A stretch of 64,000 nt of DNA. Source: Micromonospora lupini (lineage in GTDB: Bacteria; Actinomycetota; Actinomycetes; Mycobacteriales; Micromonosporaceae). Location: positions 1-64,000 of the forward strand of contig NZ_JAPENL010000001.1 in assembly GCF_026342015.1 (NCBI RefSeq). The letters are read 5' to 3'. Below are positions 20,690 through 32,108 of this stretch, piece after piece (the first letter of the stretch is position 1; every line of letters starts with the position of its first letter). The notes below the pieces were generated by a model that saw nothing but the letters and a program-made list of their open reading frames with translations, was not told where the DNA came from and searched no databases. The position numbers and the translations under genes are program-made.

Positions 20690-20724
20690 GCGTTGTCAAC
20701 GGGAACCGGCGGTGGCCGCGATGA
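20686..20724 (+). CDS. Putative bridging mini-ORF between murJ and GT4 gene
   Basis: 12 codons from a GTG overlapping the murJ stop to a TGA overlapping ATG 20721 of the next gene. Peptide VSVVNGNRRWPR. The shortest of the bridging frames; may only pass ribosomes on. Confidence 0.3.
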   Translation: MSVVNGNRRWPR

Positions 20725-21887
20725 CGGAGACCAGTCTGCCCACCGGCTGGTCGGGCTCCGTGGCGCTGCTGCTCGCGTCCAGCACCGGCGGGGTCGGCCA
20801 GCACGTCCGCTCGGTGGCGCGCGGGCTCGTCGCGTCCGGCGCCACCGTACTGGTCTGCGGGCCGGCGGCCACCCAGGAGCAGTTCGACTTCACAGGCGTC
20901 GGCGCGCGTTTCCAGCCGGTGGAGATTCCGGCCAGCCCGACCCCGGCCGACGCGCGGGCGGTGCTCGCCCTGCGGCGGGCGCTCGCCGCCGCGCGTGTCG
21001 ACGTGGTGCACGCCCACGGTCTGCGCGCCGGTCTCGTCGCCGTGCTTGCCCGTCCGTCCGCCCCGGTGGTCGTGACGTGGCACAACGCGGTCCTCGCGGG
21101 CGGCCTGCGCGGCGGGGTCTCCCGGCTCGTCGAGCGGGTGGTCGCCCGGGGCGCCCGGGTGGCCCTCGGCGCCTCCACCGACCTGGTCGAGCGGGCCGCC
21201 GCGCTGGGCGCCGCCGACGCCCGACTCGCCCCGGTCGCCGCCCCGACGCTGCCCGCGCCGCGTCGACGCCGCGCTGCCGTCCGCGCCGAGTTCGGCGTAC
21301 GACCGGAGCAACAGTTGCTCGTCTCGGTGGGGCGGCTGCACCCACAGAAGCGCTACGACGTGCTGATCGACGCGGCGGCCCGCTGGCGTACGCGTACCCC
21401 GCCGCCGGTCGTGGTGATCGCCGGAAGCGGGCCGGCGTACCTGCCACTGGCCGCCCGGACCTCGGCGGCCCGCGCGCCGGTGACCCTGCTGGGGCACCGC
21501 ACGGACGTGGCCGACCTGCTCGCCGGCGCCGACCTGGCGGTGGTCACCAGCGACTGGGAGGCCCGGCAGCTCTTCGCCCAGGAGGCGATGCGGGCCGGCG
21601 TACCGCTTGTGGCGACCGCTGTGGGTGGCCTTCCGGAGCTGGTCGGCGACGCCGCCGCGCTGGTCCCCGCCGGTGACGTGGACGCCGTCGACGCGGCGGT
21701 GCGCGCGCTGCTGGACGATCCGGCGGCCCGGGCCGAGCTGGGTCGGCGCGGCGCCGAACGGGCGGCGACGTGGCCCACCGAGGAGGACACGGTGGCCGTG
21801 CTGGCGGCCCTCTACGCCGAGCTGGACGCCCGTCCGACAGGTCCTTCGACCCCCGGCTCCGACGCGCCGATGACGGGACACCGGTGA
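20721..21887 (+). CDS. GT4-family glycosyltransferase
   Basis: 388 residues (three more if GTG 20712 is used). The N-terminal GT-B domain has STGGVGQHVRSVARGL and HAHGLRAG; the C-terminal domain has VSVGRLHPQKRYDVLIDAA and QEAMRAGVPLVATAVGGLPELVGD, the E-x7-E type donor-binding motif of GT4. No membrane segment; cytoplasmic. Context (PNPT, flippase) suggests it extends a lipid-linked sugar. ATG 20721 is preferred because it overlaps the stop of the upstream mini-frame. Confidence 0.87.
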   Translation: MTETSLPTGWSGSVALLLASSTGGVGQHVRSVARGLVASGATVLVCGPAATQEQFDFTGVGARFQPVEIPASPTPADARAVLALRRALAAARVDVVHAHGLRAGLVAVLARPSAPVVVTWHNAVLAGGLRGGVSRLVERVVARGARVALGASTDLVERAAALGAADARLAPVAAPTLPAPRRRRAAVRAEFGVRPEQQLLVSVGRLHPQKRYDVLIDAAARWRTRTPPPVVVIAGSGPAYLPLAARTSAARAPVTLLGHRTDVADLLAGADLAVVTSDWEARQLFAQEAMRAGVPLVATAVGGLPELVGDAAALVPAGDVDAVDAAVRALLDDPAARAELGRRGAERAATWPTEEDTVAVLAALYAELDARPTGPSTPGSDAPMTGHR

Positions 21888-24367
21888 TGCTGCGTCGACT
21901 CGCTCCCGCCCTGTTGACAGTGCTCGTGGTGGTGTTGGGCGTCACCGCGCTGGCCGCCCGGCCACCCCAGGGCACGCCGCAGCGCACCGCCGACTTCGTG
22001 GTGCTCGCCGGGATCGCCGGGCTGCGCTGGGAGGACGTCGACCAGCAGAGCACCCCGACGTTGTGGCGGATGGCCCAGGAGGGCTCGATCGGCTCCCTGT
22101 CGGTGCGGTCCGCGCACCGGCCCACCTGCCCGGTCGACGGGTGGCTGACCCTCGGCGCGGGCAGCTTCGCCGCGTGGAACGGCACCCGGGCCGATGGCGA
22201 CTGCCCGCCCGCCGGCGTGGCCGTGGAGCAACCCGACGGGATCGGCGCGAACCTGCCCGACCAGGAGAGCGTGGTCCAGTACAACCAGCAGAGGCTGCCC
22301 TGGGGCACCATGCCCGGGTCGCTGTCGGAGTCGGTGCGCTGCTCGGTCGCCGTGGGTCCGGGCGCCGCCGTGGCCGCCGCCCGCCCGTTCGGGCGGGTCG
22401 ACAGGTACGCCGCGGGTCTGCCTGCCGATCCGCGGCGGCTGCTCGGCTCGTGCGTGCTGAGCATCGTCGACCTCGGCACGATCGAGGGGAGCGACCCGGC
22501 GGCGCGTGCCGTGCAGGCGCGGGCTGCCGACGACCAGTTGGCCCGGGTCCTGGCGGCTCGGCCGGAGCGGTCGCTGGTGCTTGTCGCCGGGATCTCCGAC
22601 ACCGAGCACCCGTCGCGGCTGCACGTGGCGGTCGCCGACGGGCCGGGCTGGGAGCGGGGCTGGCTCACCTCGGCGAGCACCGGTCGCGACGGCTACCTGC
22701 AGCTTGTCGACCTCGCGCCGACGGCGTTGGCCGCGCTGGGCCGGCCGATGCCGGAGCGGCTGTTCCTCGGCCGGCCGGCGGTCAGCACCGGTGGCCGCCC
22801 GGCCGACCTGACGGAGGCGATCAACGCGCCGGCGGACGCCGACCGGGAGGCGGCCGCCCAGCGGGCGGTCTCCGGCCGGTTCTTCGCCCTGCTCGCCGGG
22901 TTGCAGGTGCTGCTGGCCCTGGCGGTGCTGCCGTTGCTGCGCCGGGCCCGACCGCACGCCGGCCCGACCGGCCCGACCCCGGTCTCCGCCCGCGTCGTGG
23001 CGGTGGTGGAGTTGCTGCTGGTGGCGGCCGCGTTGACGGTTCCGGCCGCGCTGCTCGCCGACGCCGTGCCCTGGTGGCGGGGCGAGCACCCCGGATGGAT
23101 CTTCGCCGTGGTCACCGTGCTGCTGGTCGCGGGCGGCACCGCGGCGGTCCGGTTCGCCCCCGGGTACGCGAGCACCCTCGGCCCGTTCGGCGCGGTGGCC
23201 GGCCTCACGACCCTGGCGGTCGGGCTGGACGTGGTCACCGGGTCGAGCCTCCAGCTCAACAGCGTGGTCGGCTACTCGGCGTTGCAGGGTGGCCGGTACG
23301 CCGGGCTGAGCACTGTCGGGCTGGGGGTGTTCCTCGCCGGCGCGCTGGTGACCGGCGGGTGGTTCGCGCAGCGGGTGCACCGCCGCTGGCGGCCCGCAGT
23401 GATGGTCGCCGTGGGCGGCCTCGCGGTGGTGGTCGTCGGCAGCCCGTACCTGGGCGCCGACCCGGTCGGCGCGATCGCGCTGACCGCCGGGCTGAGCGTG
23501 GCCGCGGCGATCAGCGCCGGCGGCTGGCTGACCATCACCCGACTGGCCTGGGCCACCATGGCCGCCCTGGCGGTCGGCATCGGCTTCGCCCTGGTGGACC
23601 TGCGCCGCCCGGCGGCCGAGCGGGGGAGCCTGGGCCGGTTCCTGTCCGCGGTGGGCGACGGCACCGGCGGGTTCACCGTGCACCGGTCCAGCACGGCGAA
23701 CTTCGAGACGTTGGTGAACAGCCCGTTGACGGTGCTGGCGCTGGCCGGTGGGCTGCTGGTGTGGTTCGCCCTGCTGCAGCCGTGGGGCGGGCTGATGCGG
23801 CTGTTCGGCATCTACCCGGCGGTGCGGGCCGCGCTGGGCGGCACCGCGGTCGCGGCGGTGCTCGGTGGCGTGCTCGACGGCGCGGCACTGGACGTGGCGG
23901 GCGCGGCTGCCGCCCTGGTGGTGCCGATGGCCGCGCTGGCGTCGCTGCGGGTCCTCGGGCACGCCGCCGACCGGACCCGGCCTGGCACGGGCCGCGCCCG
24001 GGAGAACGGGGCGGACGACGACTCGGGCTCCGGGGGCGACGGGCCGGCCGGTGGCGGTGACGGTCCGACAGGTGGCGGTGGGCCGCTGGGCGCGGGCCAT
24101 CCCCGGCCGATCGGCGGTCCGCCCGCGGCGCCCCCACCAGCTGTCGTGCTGCCCCCGGCCCCCGACGACGCGCCCGCGGGCCCTGCGGTGGCCGACGGGC
24201 CCGCGCAGCCGCCCGAGGGGGGCCCGGCGGCGGACGCGGCCGGGGCGCCTCCCGCGCCGGCGCAGCGACGACCAGTGGACACACCGGCGGACAGACCAGC
24301 CGACACGCCGGCGGACGCACCGGCCGCGCCTGTCGCCCGGCCATCGACAGAGGTTGCCGCTCCCTGA
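21887..24367 (+). CDS. Large membrane protein with alkaline-phosphatase-like fold
   Basis: 826 residues. N-terminal signal-anchor (LLTVLVVVLGVTALAA), then about 300 residues outside the membrane resembling the alkaline phosphatase/phosphoglycerate mutase superfamily (DFVVLAGIAGLRWEDV, TPTLWRMAQEGSIGSLSVRS, DGYLQLVDLAPTALAALG). Then about ten helices (residues about 330-700) and a disordered Pro/Ala/Gly-rich tail. Start ATG 21887 follows GTG 21884 and overlaps the GT4 stop, so it is coupled. It could add or remove a phospho-group on the glycan made by this cluster; no substrate is visible. Last gene of the block. Confidence 0.7.
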   Translation: MLRRLAPALLTVLVVVLGVTALAARPPQGTPQRTADFVVLAGIAGLRWEDVDQQSTPTLWRMAQEGSIGSLSVRSAHRPTCPVDGWLTLGAGSFAAWNGTRADGDCPPAGVAVEQPDGIGANLPDQESVVQYNQQRLPWGTMPGSLSESVRCSVAVGPGAAVAAARPFGRVDRYAAGLPADPRRLLGSCVLSIVDLGTIEGSDPAARAVQARAADDQLARVLAARPERSLVLVAGISDTEHPSRLHVAVADGPGWERGWLTSASTGRDGYLQLVDLAPTALAALGRPMPERLFLGRPAVSTGGRPADLTEAINAPADADREAAAQRAVSGRFFALLAGLQVLLALAVLPLLRRARPHAGPTGPTPVSARVVAVVELLLVAAALTVPAALLADAVPWWRGEHPGWIFAVVTVLLVAGGTAAVRFAPGYASTLGPFGAVAGLTTLAVGLDVVTGSSLQLNSVVGYSALQGGRYAGLSTVGLGVFLAGALVTGGWFAQRVHRRWRPAVMVAVGGLAVVVVGSPYLGADPVGAIALTAGLSVAAAISAGGWLTITRLAWATMAALAVGIGFALVDLRRPAAERGSLGRFLSAVGDGTGGFTVHRSSTANFETLVNSPLTVLALAGGLLVWFALLQPWGGLMRLFGIYPAVRAALGGTAVAAVLGGVLDGAALDVAGAAAALVVPMAALASLRVLGHAADRTRPGTGRARENGADDDSGSGGDGPAGGGDGPTGGGGPLGAGHPRPIGGPPAAPPPAVVLPPAPDDAPAGPAVADGPAQPPEGGPAADAAGAPPAPAQRRPVDTPADRPADTPADAPAAPVARPSTEVAAP

Positions 24368-24503
24368 CCGCCGGGCGTCGTCCCGGTGGCCCGGCGCTGT
24401 CCCGCCCGGGGTGCGGCCTGCGAGTACCCGCCGTGGAGGTGTTACCGTGGAATCCCGTGGATCGCGTGATCACTTTGCTGATCGAGCACGGCGGTCTGCA
24501 TGA

Positions 24504-26917
<2,414 letters not shown>

Positions 26918-26957
26918 GCGCCGCCGCCGGTCCATCCCGGCCAGGGTGTACGGACGA

Positions 26958-26989
26958 AAGGGGCCCCGCGGTCAGCCGCGGGGCCCCTT
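26958..26989. terminator. Bidirectional terminator
   Basis: A perfect 14-bp stem (aaggggccccgcgg) with a 4-base loop lies between the convergent NUDIX and TM2 genes. Its flanking A and T bases suit both directions. Confidence 0.85.
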
Positions 26990-27005
26990 CGCCGTGTCCG
27001 GTCGA

Positions 27006-27266
27006 TCAGTCGCGCAGCGTGCGGCCCTGCGCGTCCGTGCCGCCGTTGACCAGGATCATGATGCCGTCGATGACGCCCCAGAGCGCGCCGACACCGCAGG
27101 TCACCAGGCTCACGACGAGCTGGAGAACGGCGATCTTGGTGTGTCCGGTGTAGAACCGACCGGCCCCGAAGGTGCCGAGCAGGATGCCGAGGATGCCCGC
27201 GACGACCTTGCTCTTGTCGGAGTAACCCGGGGCGTACCCGGGCTGCTGGTAAGGAGGAGTGGTCAT
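27006..27266 (-). CDS. TM2-domain protein
   Basis: 86 residues. A Pro/Tyr-rich N-terminus (MTTPPYQQPGYAPGYSDK) precedes a TM2 domain with two helices: VVAGILGILLGTFGAGRFYTGH and LQLVVSLVTCGVGALWGVIDGIMIL. TM2 proteins are small membrane proteins of unknown function, common in actinobacteria. ATG 27266 has a -10-like TAGTGT 8 bases upstream and probably gives a leaderless message; longer upstream reading in the same frame is not protein-like. Confidence 0.88.
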   Translation of the reverse strand: MTTPPYQQPGYAPGYSDKSKVVAGILGILLGTFGAGRFYTGHTKIAVLQLVVSLVTCGVGALWGVIDGIMILVNGGTDAQGRTLRD

Positions 27267-27274
27267 GGGCGGAC

Positions 27275-27280
27275 ACACTA
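27275..27280 (-). promoter_or_regulatory. -10 element of the TM2 gene
   Basis: TAGTGT on the minus strand, 8 bases before ATG 27266. Confidence 0.45.
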
Positions 27281-27458
27281 GTGATCCACTCGCCCGCTGT
27301 CCGTACCGCCACACGGCAGATGGGACGATAATGGGCGAACACTGTCCTGACGGCTGAGGTGACGTCCCACCGCCGGCCCGTTCGGCGCCCTGACACTCCG
27401 TCAGGTCACCCGGGCACCGGATGCCACTGTGCTGGCTCCCGGCGGGGCCGGGCGCGCC

Positions 27459-27464
27459 TAGACT
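27459..27464 (+). promoter_or_regulatory. Candidate -10 element for ald
   Basis: TAGACT lies just upstream of the tandem repeat at 27477, so the repeat would form most of a leader of about 145 bases. No convincing -35. Confidence 0.3.
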
Positions 27465-27476
27465 GCCGCCGGCGGG

Positions 27477-27584
27477 ACCGGTGGACCGCGGCGGCATTGG
27501 GGCCGTCGTGGCACCGCGCAGTCGGGGGAAACCGGTGGACCGCGGCGGCAATGGGGCCGTCGTGGCACCGCGCAGTCGGGGGAA
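27477..27584 (+). repeat. Two 54-bp tandem copies upstream of ald
   Basis: Two adjacent 54-bp copies (27477-27530 and 27531-27584) differ at one base. Each contains accggtggaccgcggcgg and ggcaccgcgcagtcggggg. The length is a multiple of 3, but no start or SD supports translation. They lie between the candidate promoter and the ald start, so they may be regulator sites or leader structure. The rest of the 27267-27612 gap holds no gene I can support. Confidence 0.9.
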
Positions 27585-27612
27585 CTCAGCCCCGAAGAGA
27601 GGTGTCTGCATC

Positions 27613-28728
27613 GTGAAGGTCGGAATCCCACGCGAGGTCAAGAACCACGAGTACCGCGTGGCGATCACGCCGGCGGGCGTCAACGAGTTCACCCGCAGCG
27701 GCCACCAGGTCTTCGTCGAGTCCGGCGCCGGCGTCGGTTCCAGCATCACCGACGAGGAGTTCGCCGCGGCCGGCGCCACGATCCTGGCCACCGCCGACGA
27801 GGTGTGGGACACCGCCGAGCTGGTGCTCAAGGTCAAGGAGCCGATCGCCGAGGAGCACCACCGGATGCGCGAGGGGCAGGTGCTCTTCACCTACCTGCAC
27901 CTGGCCGCCTCCAAGGAGTGCACGGACGCGCTTGTCGACCGCAGGGTCACCGGCATCGCGTACGAGACCGTCGAGCTGCCCGACCGGTCGTTGCCACTGC
28001 TCGCCCCGATGTCCGAGGTGGCCGGCCGGCTCGCCCCGCAGGTCGGCGCCTTCTACATGATGCGTACCGGCGGTGGGCGCGGCGTGCTGCCCGGCGGCGT
28101 CTCCGGCGTCTACGCGGCCAAGACCGTCGTCATCGGCGCCGGCGTCTCCGGCATGAACGCCGCCGCCATCGCCCTCGGCCTGCAGTCCGAGGTGCTGCTG
28201 CTGGACAAGAACGTCGCCCGGCTGCGTCAGGCCGACGCCATCTACCGGGGCCACCTGCAGACCATCGCCTCGAACGCGTACGAGGTCGAACGGGCCGTGC
28301 TCGACGCCGACCTGGTCATCGGCGCGGTGCTGGTGCCCGGCGCGAAGGCCCCGACGCTCATCTCCAACGAGCTGGTCTCCCGGATGAAGCCGGGCAGCGT
28401 GCTCGTCGACATCGCCATCGACCAGGGCGGCTGCTTCGAGGACTCGCGCCCGACCACGCACGCCGACCCGGTCTACAAGGTGCACGAGTCGATCTTCTAC
28501 TGCGTGGCGAACATGCCCGGCGCGGTGCCGAACACCAGCACCTACGCGCTTACCAACGTCACCCTGCCGTACGCCCTGGAGTTGGCCAACCACGGCTGGC
28601 GCGAGGCGCTGCGCCGCGACCCGGCCCTCGCCCTGGGCCTGAACACCCACGACGGCCAGGTCACCTACGGTCCGGTCGCCGACGCGCACGGCATGACAGT
28701 GCTCCCGCTGGCCGACGTCCTGGCCTGA
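27613..28728 (+). CDS. ald: Alanine dehydrogenase
   Basis: 371 residues. Reversibly deaminates L-alanine to pyruvate with NAD. N-terminal [22 protein letters not shown] contains the substrate-binding Arg/Lys; the NAD-binding Rossmann motif is [32 protein letters not shown] and [12 protein letters not shown] are family segments. Start GTG 27613 follows GAGAGG. In mycobacteria ald is induced by alanine through AldR; no regulator gene is adjacent here. The upstream tandem repeat is the only regulatory hint. Confidence 0.96.
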   Translation: MKVGIPREVKNHEYRVAITPAGVNEFTRSGHQVFVESGAGVGSSITDEEFAAAGATILATADEVWDTAELVLKVKEPIAEEHHRMREGQVLFTYLHLAASKECTDALVDRRVTGIAYETVELPDRSLPLLAPMSEVAGRLAPQVGAFYMMRTGGGRGVLPGGVSGVYAAKTVVIGAGVSGMNAAAIALGLQSEVLLLDKNVARLRQADAIYRGHLQTIASNAYEVERAVLDADLVIGAVLVPGAKAPTLISNELVSRMKPGSVLVDIAIDQGGCFEDSRPTTHADPVYKVHESIFYCVANMPGAVPNTSTYALTNVTLPYALELANHGWREALRRDPALALGLNTHDGQVTYGPVADAHGMTVLPLADVLA

Positions 28729-28766
28729 GCGGTGGCGGTCTGAGCGGGGACGCGCAGCAGGCCGGC

Positions 28767-29732
28767 GTGGGCGCGGAGCCCGCGCCGGCCCTGCGTCGTG
28801 CCGTCCGCGGCTACCTCGACCACCTCACCGTCGAGCGCGGCCTGTCCGCGAACACCCTCGCCTCGTACCGCCGGGATCTCGACCGCTATCTCACGACCCT
28901 GGCCGACGCCGGCGTCGCCGACCTCGCGTCGGTCGGCGCCGGCGTCGTCGAGTCGCACCTGGCCCGACTGCGCGCCGGCGACGACGACCATCCGCCCCTC
29001 GCCGTGTCGTCCGCCGCCCGCGCGGCCAGCGCGGTCCGCGGCCTGCACCGCTTCGCGCTGAGGGAGGGGCTGGCCGGCGCCGACCCCAGCCGCGACGTCC
29101 GCCCGCCCACCCCGCCGCGCCGGCTACCCCGCGCGCTGGGAGTCGACGACGTGATCCGGCTCCTGGAGACCGCCGGCCCGATCACCGCGACGGGCGAGGA
29201 CGCGCCGCTCGCGCTGCGCGACCGGGCGCTGCTTGAGTTCCTGTACGGCACCGGCGCGCGGATCTCCGAGGCGATCGGCGCCGCGATCGACGACCTCGAC
29301 ACCGACGAGGGCACCGTGCTGCTGCGCGGCAAGGGCGGTCGGGTGCGGCTGGTGCCGATCGGCGGGTACGCGGTCGACGCCGTCCGCGCCTACCTGGTCC
29401 GGGCCCGCCCCGGGCTGGCCGCCGCCGGCAGGGGCACCCCCGCGGTGTTCCTCAACGCGCGCGGCGGAGCACTGTCCCGGCAGGGCGCCTGGGCCATCCT
29501 GCGCCGCGCCGCCGGGCGGGCCGGCCTGCCGGTCGAGGGCGCCGCAGCGGTCTCCCCGCACACCCTGCGCCACTCGTACGCCACCCACCTGCTCGACGGC
29601 GGCGCCGACGTGCGGGTCGTCCAGGAACTGCTCGGCCACGCCTCGGTGACCACCACCCAGGTCTACACCCTCGTCACCGTCGAGCGGCTGCGCGAGGTGT
29701 ACGCCACCGCCCACCCGCGCGCCCTCGGCTGA
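28767..29732 (+). CDS. xerD: Tyrosine recombinase XerD
   Basis: 321 residues. Site-specific recombinase resolving chromosome dimers. N-terminal SAM-like DNA-binding domain ([23 protein letters not shown]) and catalytic domain with Arg in GTGARISEA, Lys in [42 protein letters not shown] (H-x-x-R and H) and the nucleophile Tyr in TQVYTLV. All catalytic residues are present. The frame is open back to the ald stop; GTG 28767 is the first standard start, though CTG 28740 cannot be excluded. Same position as Rv1701. Confidence 0.95.
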   Translation: MGAEPAPALRRAVRGYLDHLTVERGLSANTLASYRRDLDRYLTTLADAGVADLASVGAGVVESHLARLRAGDDDHPPLAVSSAARAASAVRGLHRFALREGLAGADPSRDVRPPTPPRRLPRALGVDDVIRLLETAGPITATGEDAPLALRDRALLEFLYGTGARISEAIGAAIDDLDTDEGTVLLRGKGGRVRLVPIGGYAVDAVRAYLVRARPGLAAAGRGTPAVFLNARGGALSRQGAWAILRRAAGRAGLPVEGAAAVSPHTLRHSYATHLLDGGADVRVVQELLGHASVTTTQVYTLVTVERLREVYATAHPRALG

Positions 29733-29795
29733 CCCCCGGCGGTCGTCGGCCCCGACACGCCGGGCCGGTGCCGAACGCCCTGCTGGTCGGTGGCG

Positions 29796-29801
29796 TACAG
29801 T
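29796..29801 (+). promoter_or_regulatory. Candidate -10 element for parA
   Basis: TACAGT about 112 bases before the parA ATG in the gap after xerD. Confidence 0.3.
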
Positions 29802-29913
29802 CGGCATCGGCGCGGACCTCCTGGGGCGACACGACCGGGGTGCGCAGCGGCGCCGCGAAGGACGTCGGACGGCTCCGACGCCGGGTGGGTCGTCGGGAGG
29901 GGGCAACGAGGAC

Positions 29914-30837
29914 ATGGCTGGCAACGGTGACCGTGCCGAGACCTGGACGTCGGAGCTCCGCGAGCAGCAGGCCACGCTCGGCGCGGACCTGGGTCCGGCG
30001 GACCCGGCTGCCTACACCATGCGCAAGCCGATCCCCGAGCCGATGCCCACCGATCGGCACGGCCCGGCTCGCATCATCGCGATGGCCAACCAGAAGGGCG
30101 GCGTCGGCAAGACCACCACCACCATCAACCTGGGCGCGGCGCTCGCCGAGTACGGCCGCAAGGTCCTGCTTGTCGACTTCGACCCGCAGGGCGCGCTCTC
30201 GGTGGGCCTGGGGGTCAACCCGCACAACCTCGACCTGTCCGTCTACAACCTGCTCATGCAGGACGACGTGATGGCCGAGGACGTCCTCATCAAGACCGAC
30301 GTCGCGGGTCTGCACCTGCTGCCGGCCAACATCGACCTCTCCGCCGCCGAGATCCAGCTCGTCAACGAGGTCGCCCGGGAGATGGCGCTGGCCCGGGTGC
30401 TGCGCTCGGTCCGCAAGGAGTACGACTACATCCTGATCGACTGCCAGCCCTCACTCGGCCTGCTGGCGATCAACGCGCTGACCGTCGCGCACGGCGTGCT
30501 CATCCCGCTCGAATGCGAGTTCTTCAGCCTGCGCGGCGTCGCGCTGCTGCTGGACACCATCGACAAGGTGCGTGAGCGGCTCAACTTCGATCTGGAACTC
30601 GAAGGCATCCTCGCCACCATGTACGACAGCCGCACCACCCACTGCCGGCAGGTGCTCCAGCGGGTGGTCGAGGCGTTCGGCGACAAGGTCTACCAGACGG
30701 TCATCACCAAGACGGTGAAGTTCCCCGAGTCCACCGTGGCCGGTGCGCCGATCACGACGATGGACCCGGCGTCCTCCGGGGCGCGCAACTACCGTCAGCT
30801 GGCCCGCGAGGTGATCGCCGCCCAGTCGGAGCGGTAG
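29914..30837 (+). CDS. parA: ParA/Soj-family ATPase
   Basis: 307 residues. Deviant Walker A motif KGGVGKTTTTINLG near residue 62, LLVDFDPQGALSVGLG, and DYILIDCQPSLGLLAINAL. A 50-residue N-terminal extension precedes the core. No ParB gene is next to it; in actinobacteria this copy (Rv1708 position) is the orphan ParA beside scpAB, probably linked to chromosome organisation rather than being the oriC ParA. ATG with GGAGGGGG upstream. Confidence 0.93.
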   Translation: MAGNGDRAETWTSELREQQATLGADLGPADPAAYTMRKPIPEPMPTDRHGPARIIAMANQKGGVGKTTTTINLGAALAEYGRKVLLVDFDPQGALSVGLGVNPHNLDLSVYNLLMQDDVMAEDVLIKTDVAGLHLLPANIDLSAAEIQLVNEVAREMALARVLRSVRKEYDYILIDCQPSLGLLAINALTVAHGVLIPLECEFFSLRGVALLLDTIDKVRERLNFDLELEGILATMYDSRTTHCRQVLQRVVEAFGDKVYQTVITKTVKFPESTVAGAPITTMDPASSGARNYRQLAREVIAAQSER

Positions 30838-30866
30838 CCGGAACGCCAGGTGTCCGCTTCGTGGAC

Positions 30867-30872
30867 TACGGT
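30867..30872 (+). promoter_or_regulatory. -10 element for leaderless scpA mRNA
   Basis: TACGGT lies 6 bases before GTG 30879, and there is no SD; supports a leaderless message starting at that GTG. Confidence 0.5.
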
Positions 30873-30878
30873 CGTGCG

Positions 30879-32108
30879 GTGACCGCGCCGCCCCTCGACC
30901 CGCCCGAAGCCGCGGCCGTGGTCGACGGTGTGCCGCCCGCCGACCCCGCTGCCGACCCGCCGGCCACCGGCTTCACGGTGCGGCTGGCCAACTTCACCGG
31001 GCCGTTCGACCTGCTGCTGCAACTGATCGGCAAGCACAAGCTCGACGTCACCGAGGTGGCCCTGCACACGGTCACCGACGAGTTCATCGCCTACATCCGC
31101 GCCATGGGCGACAGCTGGGACCTCGACGAGGCCAGCGAGTTCCTGCTCATCGCCGCGACCCTGCTCGACCTGAAGGCGGCCCGGCTGCTGCCCGCCGCCG
31201 AGGTGGAGGACGAGGCCGACCTGGCCCTGCTCGAGGCACGCGACCTCCTCTTCGCCCGGCTCCTGCAGTACAAGGCGTACAAGGAGGCGGCTGCCCACAT
31301 CGCCGAGTTGGAGGCGGTCGGCGGTCGCCGGTATCCCCGGGCGGTCAGACTGGAGCCCCGCTACGCCGAGGCGCTGCCCGACCTGGTGCTCGGCATCGGC
31401 CCGCAGCGGCTGCTGAAGCTGGCCGTGCGGGCGATGACCCCGAAGCCCGTGCCCGAGGTGTCGATCGCCCACGTGCACATGGTCCGGGTAAGCGTCCGCG
31501 AACACGCGGCGATCCTCGCGTCCCGGCTGCGCCGGGCCGGCACGGCGACGTTCTCGCTGCTGTGCGTGGACTGCGAGGCCACCCTGGAGGTGGTGGCGCG
31601 GTTCCTGGCGCTGCTGGAGCTGTACCGGGAGGGTCTGGTGGCCTTCGTGCAGGAACAGGCCCTGGAGGAGTTGACCGTGCGCTGGACCGGCCCGGTCGAC
31701 GGCGAGACCGAATTGCACGTCGACGAGTACGCAGGCACCCCCGCCGACCCCGACCCGCCCGCAGCCCCGGAGCCGACAGGCGAACCCGGACCGCAGTCGG
31801 CCGCCGAACCTGGCCCGCAGTCGGCCGAGGCTGGACCGCAGTCGGCCGCTGAGCCCGGACCGCAGTCGGCGGGTGAGTCGGCGTCGGTGTCGGCCTTCGT
31901 GGCCGGGCCGGAGTGGGCGGCTGAGCCCGGACCGCAGTCGGCGGGCGAGACCGGGTCGGGATCGGCGTTCGTGGCCGGACCGCAATCGGCCGGTGAGACC
32001 GGGTCGGTGTCGGCGTTCGTGGCCGGGCCGGAGTCGGCGGGGGAGAGCGAGCCGGAGTCCACCGGAGCGGGCGGGACGGCAACGACGGAGGGTGAGCGGG
32101 ATGAGTGA
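30879..32108 (+). CDS. scpA: Segregation and condensation protein ScpA
   Basis: 409 residues, versus about 250 for the family. The kleisin core is complete: NFTGPFDLLLQLIGKHKLDVTEVAL, WDLDEASEFLLIAATLLDLKAARLL, and a C-terminal winged helix near residues 230-270. After residue about 285 comes a low-complexity tail of repeated GPQSA / GETGSGSAFVAGP units. ScpA bridges SMC heads with ScpB. GTG 30879 is chosen for its -10 spacing; GTG 30861 is possible. Overlaps scpB by 8 bases. Confidence 0.93.
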   Translation: MTAPPLDPPEAAAVVDGVPPADPAADPPATGFTVRLANFTGPFDLLLQLIGKHKLDVTEVALHTVTDEFIAYIRAMGDSWDLDEASEFLLIAATLLDLKAARLLPAAEVEDEADLALLEARDLLFARLLQYKAYKEAAAHIAELEAVGGRRYPRAVRLEPRYAEALPDLVLGIGPQRLLKLAVRAMTPKPVPEVSIAHVHMVRVSVREHAAILASRLRRAGTATFSLLCVDCEATLEVVARFLALLELYREGLVAFVQEQALEELTVRWTGPVDGETELHVDEYAGTPADPDPPAAPEPTGEPGPQSAAEPGPQSAEAGPQSAAEPGPQSAGESASVSAFVAGPEWAAEPGPQSAGETGSGSAFVAGPQSAGETGSVSAFVAGPESAGESEPESTGAGGTATTEGERDE

